From positions 1,798,001 to 1,862,000 of the forward strand of contig CBDDCL010000015.1 in NCBI GenBank assembly GCA_965226245.1: a DNA stretch of 64,000 nt, written 5' to 3'. Positions 54,070 through 63,123 of the stretch are shown piece after piece; position 1 is the stretch's first letter, and each line of letters begins with the position of its first letter. The translations under genes and the position numbers were made by a program. Source of the DNA: CBDCYS01 sp965226245. GTDB taxonomy: Bacteria > Acidobacteriota > Terriglobia > Bryobacterales > UBA6623. The notes under the pieces were generated by a model, which was not told the DNA's origin, did no database searches, and worked only from the letters and a program-made list of their open reading frames with translations.

Positions 54070-55096
54070 ATGGGGTATTTAGTTGACTCCAGTAGCCACA
54101 ATATGTTGTGGTTGGGGGCATGAAGGAGGACTACCCCCGAAACCTCGTCGAGTTGGAAGCTCGATTCTCGACCGAGGAGGCGTGCCGGGAGTACCTGCTG
54201 AAGCTGCGCTGGCCGGAGGGGTTCGTGTGCCCGCGCTGTGGGATCCAGTCCTCATGGGCCAGCAAACGCAATCTGCTGCTCTGCGCCGACTGCGGTTACC
54301 AGGCCTCGGTGACGGCGGGCACGATTTTCCAGGACACCCGCAAGCCCTTGACGTTGTGGTTCCGGGCGGCTTGGTGGGTGACAACGCAAAAAGGCGGGGC
54401 CAGCGCGCTGGAGTTGCAGCGGGTCTTGGGTTTGGGTAGCTATGTAACCGCCTGGACCTGGCTGCACAAGTTCCGCCGCGCCATGGTGCGCCCCGGTCGC
54501 AATCGGCTGGTCGGCCGGGTGGAGGTGGACGAAACGTATGTGGGCGGAGTCGAAGAGGGCGTCCGAGGTCGCGAAATGGTTGGCAAAGCGTTAGTTGCGG
54601 TTGCTGCCGAGGAGGATGGGCGCGGTATGGGTCGCATCCGGCTCCGTCGGATCGCGGATGCCTCAGCGGCGAGCTTGGAAGCCTTTGTCGAAGAAGCTAT
54701 CCAACCTGGCAGCCTCGTGCACACCGACGGCTGGGAAGGCTATGCGGGATTGGAGAACAAAGGATACCGCCATGAAGTCACCGTGCTGCGCGGGAAGCGG
54801 CAATCGGCGAGTAAGCTGCTGCCGAGAGTCCATCGTGTCGCCTCTCTGCTAAAGCGCTGGCTGTTGGGGACCCACCAGGGGGCTGTCAGTCACGAGTATT
54901 TGGACTACTACCTGGACGAGTTCACGTTCCGCTTCAACCGGCGGACCTCACGGTCGCGCGGCAAACTTTTCTATCGCCTCCTCCAGCAGGCGGTCGCCGC
55001 CGACCCTGCTCCCTATAAGACAATGGTCGAGGCCACCAGGGCCGGCACCCCCACCCCCAAGATGTAGTGGCTACTGGAGTCAACTAAATACCCCAT
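54070..55096 (+). mobile_element. IS1595-type element, copy 4, nested in IS1380
   Basis: 1027 bp, apparently identical to copies 2 and 3, flanked by the 8-bp duplication CAAGCGCA (54062-54069 and 55097-55104). It lies about 20 kb from the other copies in the same orientation. Confidence 0.94.
54120..55067 (+). CDS. IS1595-family transposase, copy 4
   Basis: Same product as copies 2 and 3 (zinc ribbon CPRCGIQ and CADCGYQ, DDE motifs VEVDETYVGG and VHTDGWEGY). Intact. Three identical intact copies in one window point to recent transposition. Confidence 0.93.
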   Translation: MKEDYPRNLVELEARFSTEEACREYLLKLRWPEGFVCPRCGIQSSWASKRNLLLCADCGYQASVTAGTIFQDTRKPLTLWFRAAWWVTTQKGGASALELQRVLGLGSYVTAWTWLHKFRRAMVRPGRNRLVGRVEVDETYVGGVEEGVRGREMVGKALVAVAAEEDGRGMGRIRLRRIADASAASLEAFVEEAIQPGSLVHTDGWEGYAGLENKGYRHEVTVLRGKRQSASKLLPRVHRVASLLKRWLLGTHQGAVSHEYLDYYLDEFTFRFNRRTSRSRGKLFYRLLQQAVAADPAPYKTMVEATRAGTPTPKM

Positions 55097-56283
55097 CAAG
55101 CGCATTGTCAGTTCGTCATCGTGGCGCGCAAGACTAGGCGACTGGTCGAGCAGTTGCAGCAAGCGGAATGGAAGCCCTCGCCCCACAGCGACGCTGCGGC
55201 GGAGTGCGAATTCCTCTACCAGCCGCAAGGCTGGGGCAGGGCCTGCCGCTTTGTCGCGCTGCGTTATGAAAAGGAGCCGGAAACCGACGAGGTCGAGCAA
55301 TATCAGTTGTTTGCAACCAGCGCTTACACCTACCGCGTGTTCGTCACCAACCTCACCGAGCCGATCGCGGCGGTGGCGTGGTTTTACAACCAGCGGGCTG
55401 GGGCGGAGAACCTCATCAAAGAAGCCAACAACGACGCCGGGCTGGCGGCCCATCCTTCGCGCCGCTTTGACATGAACCGCAATCACTTTCAGTTGGTCAT
55501 GCTGGCCTACAACCTCAACTGCTGGCTGCTGCTGTTCCAGCGCGAAGCCGACGCCACCCCGGAGAAGCTGCGCCACACCACCCTGGCGACGGCGCGGCTG
55601 CGCTTTCTGTTCGTGGCGGCCAAGATCTGGCGGCATGCCGGCAGAACGGGCATCAGCTACAGCGATCAGTACCAGGAGCAGGGCCTGTTCGAGCGGCTGA
55701 TGCGGCGGCTGCGGGCGATGGCGCCGCCGGGATCGAGCTGCGCGCCGGTGGTGGAGGGTGCGCTGCGTTGAGGGGCGCTGCGCATAGAATTTTATGCACG
55801 GGCCGCAAGCTACTGGGAACATGCCGTTTGCGAGCCCGCTTTTGCCCGCCCGGAATTGGGAGGCGGCTCAAACCGGGAAGGAAACAGCAGAAAAGACGAC
55901 TTGCTAAATCACTGAGTTGACACGACTGCCGCTACCGCCACAACTCCATCGGCGATGGCTACGCCGAACCTGTGCATAATTCAGGTACCATAGTCCTGCT
56001 GGCGGTCGCGGAACTCTTCGTGCCAGTTTTGGACGACGCAACGGAAAATACTTTCACCTCGCCTGCGCTTCAAGATTCCAAGCGCTAGATGAGAACGCCG
56101 CCACGGAGCGGAGCTACTTTCGAGTTCTGCCCCTGATAAACTCGATTGATGACGAAACCGTACTCGGAACGCGGGATCCGGCAACTGCGGTGGTCACACT
56201 TACAGTTCTAGTACTAACGGATCATACCAAATAAGTACAAATTGTCTATGGACAAAACGCCTTAGTCGCGGCCATTATACCCT

Positions 56284-56504
56284 AGAACGCTCTTTTTGAG
56301 ACTATGCCGCCCGTAGGGGCGGGCGTCAGCGAAGAGTCCGAGGGATTGGACCCGCGGCGCAGGAGCACGAAAAAAACGGGCAAGGAAGCAAAACTTCGGC
56401 GAAGCCGTGTGGCTGCGGGCGCGACGGTCTGGCTGGCTGGGAGATCGTGGTCCGCGAGGCTCATCGAGCAGCCTCGCGGATGCGCAACCGACATCGGGAA
56501 TTAA
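56284..56504 (+). promoter_or_regulatory. Structured leader of the nfrB-like gene, possible riboswitch
   Basis: About 220 nt of dense stem-loops before the nfrB ATG: GCCCG/CGGGC near 56312, GTCC/GGAC at about 56336, CACGAAAAAAACGGGCAAGG followed by GGAAGC-AAAA-CTTC and CGGCGAAGCCG, then GGCTGGCTGGGA, and a perfect 11-bp stem TCCGCGAGGCT / AGCCTCGCGGA (56451-56480) ending 25 nt before the ATG. The A-rich lead, GGCAA and GGCG-AAGCC elements loosely recall class I c-di-GMP riboswitches, but the match is partial. The segment 55991-56283 shows no gene. Confidence 0.3.
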
Positions 56505-56537
56505 ATGGATACACCATTCCTTGTTTACTCTCTTACA

Positions 56538-58335
56538 CCTGAATTATGCACAGGTTCGGCGTAGCCATCGCCGATGGAGTTGTGGCGGTAGCGGCAGTCG
56601 TGTCAACTCAGTGATTTAGCAAGTCGTCTTTTCTGCTGTTTCCTTCCCGGTTTGAGCCGCCTCCCAATTCCGGGCGGGCAAAAGCGGGCTCGCAAACGGC
56701 ATGTTCCCAGTAGCTTGCGGCCCGTGCATAAAATTCTATGCGCAGCGCCCCTCAACGCAGCGCACCCTCCACCACCGGCGCGCAGCTCGATCCCGGCGGC
56801 GCCATCGCCCGCAGCCGCCGCATCAGCCGCTCGAACAGGCCCTGCTCCTGGTACTGATCGCTGTAGCTGATGCCCGTTCTGCCGGCATGCCGCCAGATCT
56901 TGGCCGCCACGAACAGAAAGCGCAGCCGCGCCGTCGCCAGGGTGGTGTGGCGCAGCTTCTCCGGGGTGGCGTCGGCTTCGCGCTGGAACAGCAGCAGCCA
57001 GCAGTTGAGGTTGTAGGCCAGCATGACCAACTGAAAGTGATTGCGGTTCATGTCAAAGCGGCGCGAAGGATGGGCCGCCAGCCCGGCGTCGTTGTTGGCT
57101 TCTTTGATGAGGTTCTCCGCCCCAGCCCGCTGGTTGTAAAACCACGCCACCGCCGCGATCGGCTCGGTGAGGTTGGTGACGAACACGCGGTAGGTGTAAG
57201 CGCTGGTTGCAAACAACTGATATTGCTCGACTTCGTCGGTTTCCGGCTCCTTTTCATAACGCAGCGCGACAAAGCGGCAGGCCCTGCCCCAGCCTTGCGG
57301 CTGGTAGAGGAATTCGCACTCCGCCGCAGCGTCGCTGTGGGGCGAGGGCTTCCATTCCGCTTGCTGCAACTGCTCGACCAGTCGCCTGGTCTTGCGCGCC
57401 ACGATGACGAACTGACAATGCGCTTGTTCGTAGGCTGCCACCGCTTCCCAGCAATAAAAGCCGGAATCGGCCCGCGCCAAGATCCGCTTCACACTGGCCG
57501 GCAAAGCCTGGAAAGCACTTTCGAGGTGCGCCGCGATCTCTTTGCCCGTGGGCCGGTCGCCATTGTGCAACCCGCCCATCAGGTATTCGCGCGTCTCGGC
57601 CAGGAAGGTCAGTATCGGCTGGTAGCTGCGCTTGCCCTTGTTCTTGGGGTTGTAGCTCTTGCGCCCGCCCATCTGCTGGCCGTAGAGGGTGTGCACGGTG
57701 GTGTCGGTGTCCAGCGTCACCGTGGTCAACCGCACGTTGGCCGCCGCCCAGGCTCGTTCGCGCAGTTGGCGCTGCATCGACAGGATCTGCCGCGCCACGT
57801 TGAGATGCAGCGAGGCCAGAAAGCGCCACAGCGTGGATTGCGGCGGCAGCCGCGTCACTTGCAAGATGCCGGTCAGGATGGGGTCGCGCGCGATGAAGCG
57901 GAGTTGGTTGAGCCGCGCAAAGCCGACATAGAAGCCCAGCACGAGGGCCAGCACAAACTGGTAGAGGCTCATCACACGGGTGATTCGTTTGACGCTGAGG
58001 GTTTGTTCCAGCAGCTCTTGGAAGCCGAGTTTTTCGAGCAGGGTGGCGACCGGCAGCAGGCCGCCGTAGGGAGTCAGATTCTTGCCGCGGAAGTGATAGG
58101 GCGTGGAAGCCCCGATTTTATTGGGCTGCGGAGCCGTCGCGCCGCGGCCTTGTTTGGCGGGGTTTTTGGAGCTATGCTGTTTTCGCTTGGTAACCATTTG
58201 GGTGACCTCCTTGGGGTTGGCTGGCGAAGCTGAAATCTTTGCCAGCCTACCTTATTACCCCATGTTTTCGGGGGTCGCCCAATGGTCCCTCGCGGCACAG
58301 CCCTCCTCAGGTGTACCCGCAGTGCATAATTCAGG
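56538..58335 (-). mobile_element. IS1380-family element, copy B, in the nfrB start
   Basis: 1798 bp bounded by CCTGAATTATGCAC and its inverse, with TTACA duplicated on both sides (56533-56537 and 58336-58340). It interrupts nfrB after codon 11. Orientation is opposite to nfrB. Confidence 0.94.
56752..58197 (-). CDS. IS1380-family transposase, copy B
   Basis: 481-residue DDE transposase: lysine-rich start MVTKRKQHSSKNPAK, then VTLDTDTTVHTLYGQQ (first acidic block), ILARADSGFYCWEAV (second), and WFYNQRAGAENLIKEANND (YREK-like third block with the catalytic glutamate). Intact. It differs from copy C at only a few residues. Confidence 0.93.
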   Translation of the reverse strand: MVTKRKQHSSKNPAKQGRGATAPQPNKIGASTPYHFRGKNLTPYGGLLPVATLLEKLGFQELLEQTLSVKRITRVMSLYQFVLALVLGFYVGFARLNQLRFIARDPILTGILQVTRLPPQSTLWRFLASLHLNVARQILSMQRQLRERAWAAANVRLTTVTLDTDTTVHTLYGQQMGGRKSYNPKNKGKRSYQPILTFLAETREYLMGGLHNGDRPTGKEIAAHLESAFQALPASVKRILARADSGFYCWEAVAAYEQAHCQFVIVARKTRRLVEQLQQAEWKPSPHSDAAAECEFLYQPQGWGRACRFVALRYEKEPETDEVEQYQLFATSAYTYRVFVTNLTEPIAAVAWFYNQRAGAENLIKEANNDAGLAAHPSRRFDMNRNHFQLVMLAYNLNCWLLLFQREADATPEKLRHTTLATARLRFLFVAAKIWRHAGRTGISYSDQYQEQGLFERLMRRLRAMAPPGSSCAPVVEGALR

Positions 58336-58846
58336 TTACACTAGTCAAGTTCTTGCTAGTCGTAGTTAGTGTCGGTTTTTTTGCGCTCGGCGTCGACGAT
58401 CTCTTGGTTGACATCTGCTACGCAGTCCGGCGTTTGTATCGCCGGCTCTTCGTGGAGCGGCGATACAAATCACTCAGCGAAAGTGATCTCCTCGAAAAGA
58501 GCGAACAGCCTGTTGCCATTATGATTCCTACCTGGCAGGAGTCTGGCGTCATCCGGCAGATGCTAGAGAATACGCTGCGGACGGTAACTTACTCAGACTT
58601 TGAGATCTTCGTTGGCACGTACCAAAACGACGAAGAGACAGCAGCCGCGGTAGAGAAGGCCCGCGAGCAATCGCACCGCGTTCACCGAATTGTCTGTCCC
58701 AAGGACGGGCCAACCAGCAAAGCCGACTGCCTCAACTGGATCTATCAGGGGATCCGGTCCTTTGAGGCTCGCAACAGCGTCAAGTTCGCATTCTATGTCA
58801 TGCATGACTCGGAGGATATCGTTCACCCGCTCTCGCTAAAGTTGTT

Positions 58847-59883
58847 GATGGGTATTCACTTGACTCAGGTATTTTGAAATGGCCCCTACATGTTGTGGTT
58901 GTCCGTAGCGCGTGTTGCGGTGCCTCCGACCAGCGACTTGTAGGGCGCCGGTTGGACGGCGACGGCCTGCTGAACCAGGCGGTAGAAGAGCTTGCCTCGG
59001 CTTCTGGACTTGCGGCGGTTGAAGCGGAAGGTGAATTCGTCGAGGTAGTAGTCGAGATGCTCGTGGCTGACGGCTCCTTGATGCGTACCCAGTATCCAAC
59101 GCTTCAGTAACGACACCACGCGATGCACGCGGGGGAGCAGTTGAGAGGCTCGTGCCGGTTGCCCGTCCAGGTAGCTCACCTCGTGGCGATAGCCGTCGCT
59201 TTCGAGTGGCTCGTATCCCAGCCAGCCGTCCGTGTGGACCACGCTGCCGGGTTCGACCGACTCGCCGACGAAGGCCATCAAGCTGTCCCCAGAGGCGTTC
59301 GGAATCGTGCGCATCCGAACTCGTCCGATGCCGGCGCCATCTTCCTCGGCCGCTACTACAATCAGCGCTTTCGCGTCGGTTTGGCGGCCCCGCACGCCCT
59401 CCTCCAGGGCTCCTAAGTAAGTCTCGTCAACCTCAACGCGCCCGCTGAGGCGATCACGTCCGGGCCGCACCATAGCGCGCCGAAGCTTGTGCAACCAAGT
59501 CCAGGCCGTCTTGTAGCTGCCCAGGCCCAACACCCGCTGCAATCCCAATGCACTCGCCCCGTTCTTCTGGCTGGTGAGCCACCACATTGCTCGAAACCAA
59601 CTCTGGAGCGGCTTGCGGGTGTCTTGAAAGATTGTGCCTGCTGTCGCCGAAGCTTGATGCCCGCAGCTTGCACACTGCAGCAGCACCGTGCGCACCGCCC
59701 AGGTTTTGTCATGCCCGCATCGCGGACAACGAAAACCCTCCGGCCAGCGGAGTTGACACAGATACTCCCGACAGGCCTGCTCGCTAGCGAAACGCGCCTC
59801 GAACTCGGCCAAATTCCGGGGATAATCTTCCATCGCCCAAGATCCTACATCTTGGGGTCACCTGAGTCAAGTAAATACCCATC
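58847..59883 (-). mobile_element. IS1595-type element of a second subgroup, in nfrB
   Basis: 1037 bp with inverted ends GATGGGTATTCACTTGACTC and its inverse (one change), flanked by the 8-bp duplication AAGTTGTT (58839-58846 and 59884-59891). It interrupts nfrB about 180 codons in. Related to, but clearly different from, the 1027-bp IS1595 copies. Confidence 0.92.
58886..59833 (-). CDS. IS1595-family transposase, second subgroup
   Basis: 315 residues, start MEDYPRNLAEFEARFASEQA. Zinc ribbon CPRCGHDKTW and CASCGHQ; catalytic VEVDETYLGALEEGVRGR and VHTDGWLGY; tail FRFNRRKSRSRGKLFYRLVQ. It aligns with the other window copies along its whole length but with many substitutions. Intact. Confidence 0.93.
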   Translation of the reverse strand: MEDYPRNLAEFEARFASEQACREYLCQLRWPEGFRCPRCGHDKTWAVRTVLLQCASCGHQASATAGTIFQDTRKPLQSWFRAMWWLTSQKNGASALGLQRVLGLGSYKTAWTWLHKLRRAMVRPGRDRLSGRVEVDETYLGALEEGVRGRQTDAKALIVVAAEEDGAGIGRVRMRTIPNASGDSLMAFVGESVEPGSVVHTDGWLGYEPLESDGYRHEVSYLDGQPARASQLLPRVHRVVSLLKRWILGTHQGAVSHEHLDYYLDEFTFRFNRRKSRSRGKLFYRLVQQAVAVQPAPYKSLVGGTATRATDNHNM

Positions 59884-60007
59884 AAGTTGTTTAACTACCT
59901 CATGCCCAGAATGGGGATGGTACAACTCCCGGTACTTCCTCTGCAGACTCGGCTGCGGGACTTCACGAGTGGTCACTATATCGACGAGTTTTGTGAGTTT
60001 CATTCCA

Positions 60008-61807
60008 CCTGAATTATGCACAGGTTCGGCGTAGCCATCGCCGATGGAGTTGTGGCGGTAGCGGCAGTCGTGTCAACTCAGTGATTTAGCAAGTCGTCTT
60101 TTCCGCGGTTTCCCTCCCGGTTTGAGCCGCCTCCCAATCCGGGCGGGCAAAAGCGGGCTCGCAAACGGCATGTTCCCAGTAGCTTGCAGCAAGTGCATAA
60201 AATTTTATGCATGGAGCACCTCTCAACGCAGCGCACCCTCCACCACCGGCGCGCAGCTCGATCCCGGCGGCGCCATCGCCCGCAGCCGCCGCATCAGCCG
60301 CTCGAACAGGCCCTGCTCCTGGTACTGATCGCTGTAGCTGATGCCCGTTCTGCCGGCGTGCCGCCAGATCTTGGCCGCCACGAACAGAAAGCGCAGCCGC
60401 GCCGTCGCCAGGGTGGTGTGCCGCAGCTTCTCCGGGGTGGCGTCGGCTTCACGCTGGAACAGCAGCAGCCAGCAGTTGAGGTTGTAGGCCAGCATGACCA
60501 ACTGAAAGTGATTGCGGTTGGTGTCAAAGCGGCGCGAAGGATGGGCCGCCAGCCCGGCATCGTTGTTGGCCTCCTTGATCAGGTTTTCCGCCCCGGCCCG
60601 CTGATTGTAAAACCACACCACCGCCGCGATCGGCTCGGCCAGGTTGGTCACAAACACGCGGTAGGTGTAAGCGCTGGTTGCAAACAACTGATATTGCTCG
60701 ACCTCCTCGGTTTCCGGCTCCTTTTCATAACGCAGCGCGACAAAGCGGCAAGCCCTGCCCCAGCCTTGCGGCTGGCAGAGGAATTCGCACTCCGCCGCAG
60801 CGTCGCTGTGGGGCGAGGGCTTCCATTCCGCTTGCTGCAACTGCTCGACCAGTCGCCTGGTCTTGCGCGCCACGATGACGAACTGACAATGCGCTTGTTC
60901 GTAGGCTGCCACCGCTTCCCAGCAATAAAAGCCGGAATCGGCCCGCGCCAAGATCCGCTTCACACTGGCCGGCAAAGCCTGGAAAGCACTTTCGAGGTGC
61001 GCCGCGATCTCTTTGCCCGTGGGCCGGTCGCCATTGTGCAACCCGCCCATCAGGTATTCGCGCGTCTCGGCCAGGAAGGTCAGTATCGGCTGGTAGCTGC
61101 GCTTGCCCTTGTTCTTGGGGTTGTAGCTCTTGCGCCCGCCCATCTGCTGGCCGTAGAGGGTGTGCACGGTGGTGTCGGTGTCCAGCGTCACCGTGGTCAA
61201 CCGCACGTTGGCCGCCGCCCAGGCTCGTTCGCGCAGTTGGCGCTGCATCGACAGGATCTGCCGCGCCACGTTGAGATGCAGCGAGGCCAGAAAGCGCCAC
61301 AGCGTGGATTGCGGCGGCAGCCGCGTCACTTGCAAGATGCCGGTCAGGATGGGGTCGCGCGCGATGAAGCGGAGTTGGTTGAGCCGCGCAAAGCCGACAT
61401 AGAGGCCCAGCACGAGGGCCAGCACAAACTGGTAGAGGCTCATCACACGGGTGATTCGTTTGACGCTGAGGGTTTGTTCCAGCAGCTCTTGGAAGCCGAG
61501 TTTTTCGAGCAGGGTGGCGACCGGCAGCAGGCCGCCGTAGGGAGTCAGATTCTTGCCGCGGAAGTGATAGGGCGTGGAAGCCCCGATTTTATTGGGCTGC
61601 GGAGCCGTCGCGCCGCGGCCTTGTTTGGCGGGGTTTTTGGAGCTATGCTGTTTTCGCTTGGTAACCATTTGGGTGACCTCCTTGGGGTTGGCTGGCGAAG
61701 CTGAAATCTTTGCCAGCCTACCTTATTACCCCATGTTTTCGGGGGTCGCCCAATGGTCCCTCGCAGCTCAGCCCTCCTCAGGTGCACCCCGCAGTGCATA
61801 ATTCAGG
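60008..61807 (-). mobile_element. IS1380-family element, copy C, in nfrB
   Basis: 1800 bp with the same ends as copies A and B and the 5-bp duplication TTCCA (60003-60007 and 61808-61812). It interrupts nfrB after the EFCEFHS segment, in the same orientation as copy B. The two same-oriented copies could delete the DNA between them by recombination. Confidence 0.94.
60223..61668 (-). CDS. IS1380-family transposase, copy C
   Basis: 481 residues, all DDE blocks as in copy B. Differences include TNLAEPIAAVVWFYNQ in place of TNLTEPIAAVAWFYNQ and RRFDTNRNHF in place of RRFDMNRNHF. Intact. Confidence 0.93.
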   Translation of the reverse strand: MVTKRKQHSSKNPAKQGRGATAPQPNKIGASTPYHFRGKNLTPYGGLLPVATLLEKLGFQELLEQTLSVKRITRVMSLYQFVLALVLGLYVGFARLNQLRFIARDPILTGILQVTRLPPQSTLWRFLASLHLNVARQILSMQRQLRERAWAAANVRLTTVTLDTDTTVHTLYGQQMGGRKSYNPKNKGKRSYQPILTFLAETREYLMGGLHNGDRPTGKEIAAHLESAFQALPASVKRILARADSGFYCWEAVAAYEQAHCQFVIVARKTRRLVEQLQQAEWKPSPHSDAAAECEFLCQPQGWGRACRFVALRYEKEPETEEVEQYQLFATSAYTYRVFVTNLAEPIAAVVWFYNQRAGAENLIKEANNDAGLAAHPSRRFDTNRNHFQLVMLAYNLNCWLLLFQREADATPEKLRHTTLATARLRFLFVAAKIWRHAGRTGISYSDQYQEQGLFERLMRRLRAMAPPGSSCAPVVEGALR

Positions 61808-63123
61808 TTCCAAGAACCTCGTGGTGCGCGAGTTTCTCAGTCACACCATGCCCTGTGCGGGTGTTGGGTGCGCTTTTAGCCGTGAGGTGTTTGAGACATT
61901 CGTCGAGGCGGATCCAGACAATTTGTTCAACGTCGAGTCGTTGACAGAGGACTATGAGTTTGGACTGCGCCTCCGGGACTATAGCTGGAAAGCGATCTTT
62001 GTGAATAAGGCCCTGAAACGAACCGTTGTCGAAACAGATCCAAATTCCGGCGAAGAACGGCGGTCGAAGGTCTCCGATTACGTCGCTACAAGGGAGTTGT
62101 TCCCTAACAAACTTTCCGCGGCGGTCCGTCAAAAATCCCGCTGGGTGATTGGCATTGCCCTGCAAGGCTGGCGGAATTTGGGTTGGAGAGGTACGTGGGC
62201 CGCGCGCTATGCGTTTCTGCAGGACAGGAAGTGTCTATTAGGAAATCACCTGAACATGGCGGGATACGCTCCGCTGGGCTGTCTGCTGTTGCTGTGGATC
62301 CCAACCGTAGTCGATCCCGGGCGGTACAGTTTTCCCGTCCTGGTCACGACTGGCTCCTGGCTATGGTATATCCTCTGGGTCGATCTAGTATTTCTGCTGA
62401 ATCGGCTTGTTCACCGCTCGTTTTTCGTCTGGCGGATCTACGGCTGGAAGCAGGGCCTGTGCTCCATTCCAAGGGCCATCTGGGGCAATGTAATTAACTT
62501 TCTTGCGGTCGTTCGGGCTGTATATCTCTACGGGCGCTATCTACTCACCAGAAAACCCATCGGTTGGGACAAGACCGGACATGTTTTCCCGTCCGCACTG
62601 ACCTTTAGCAAAACTTACGGGCGTTTGGGCGATTTGTTACTCGAACAGCGGTCCATCACAGTAGACCACCTGCTGGCTGCCTTACAGGTACAGCGGCAAC
62701 GTCGGCTGCCTTTGGGATTGATTCTAAAAGATCTTAGGTACGTCGAGGAGCGCCATCTGCAGCGCGCACTCACCCGCCAAATTGAAAGTGCAACCCCATT
62801 GCCTCCGCCAAAGCGGCTCGTTTCGGATCTTTTGCGGAAACTGCCTCGCGATATGGCTTCCTCTTGCTCCGCGATTCCGGTAGACGAAGATCAGGAAGGG
62901 CGGGTCGTCATCGCCACGAGCGAGATCTTGAGCCGGGAAAAAATCGAGGCTCTTCAAGCCCGCTTTGACAAGCCCATAAGGATTCAGCTGGCAGAGCGCA
63001 AAGAAGTGGGATTGCTGATCGAGCGGGCCTACGGCTCGTGAAGTGAAACGTCAGCTCGGGAGATGCCGGTCAGCTAAATAACAACTCTTGGTAACGACTC
63101 GCCCAAACCGAACTTTGGAAGGC

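Larger units (their letters stand above)
53279..55771 (+). pseudogene. IS1380-family transposase interrupted by IS1595
   Basis: The frame starting MVTKRKQHSSKNPAKQGRG runs to EAVAAYEQAQ (54069), is split by the IS1595 element, and resumes at 55105 (TTGTCAGTTCG...) to 55771. Removing 54070-55104 restores the 481-residue DDE transposase seen in copies B and C, plus four extra residues from the LALV duplication. The interruption lies just after the DSGFYCWEAVAAYE catalytic block. Confidence 0.9.
53141..55985 (+). mobile_element. IS1380-family element, copy A, carrying a nested IS1595
   Basis: Ends are CCTGAATTATGCAC and its inverse, flanked by 5-bp duplications TACCA (53136-53140 and 55986-55990). 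Without the nested element and its 8-bp duplication it is 1810 bp, 12 bp longer than copy B because of a tandem duplication of CTGGCCCTCGTG near 53527. Inactivated by the nested insertion. Confidence 0.92.
56505..63041 (+). pseudogene. nfrB: NfrB-like membrane glycosyltransferase split by three insertion sequences
   Basis: Exonic pieces 56505-56537, 58341-58846, 59892-60007 and 61813-63041 join into one 627-codon frame with no stop. Start MDTPFLVYSLTLVKF with a membrane segment; GT2 domain with IMIPTWQESGVIRQML, GPTSKADCLNWIYQGI, MHDSEDIVHPLSLKL|FNYL, CAGVGCAFSR and ESLTEDYEFGLRL, then QKSRWVIGIALQGW. Membrane helices follow. A C-terminal MshEN-type domain starts GRLGDLLLEQRSITVDHLLA. E. coli NfrB is a c-di-GMP-stimulated glycosyltransferase of the phage N4 receptor glycan system. 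Each IS is flanked by its target duplication, and no other inactivating change was seen, so the insertions are recent. Confidence 0.9.

Noticed and set aside
56701..58233. 510-codon plus-strand frame in IS1380 copy B (and the like at 60184)
   Set aside because: Antisense of the transposase; it recurs only because the IS recurs.
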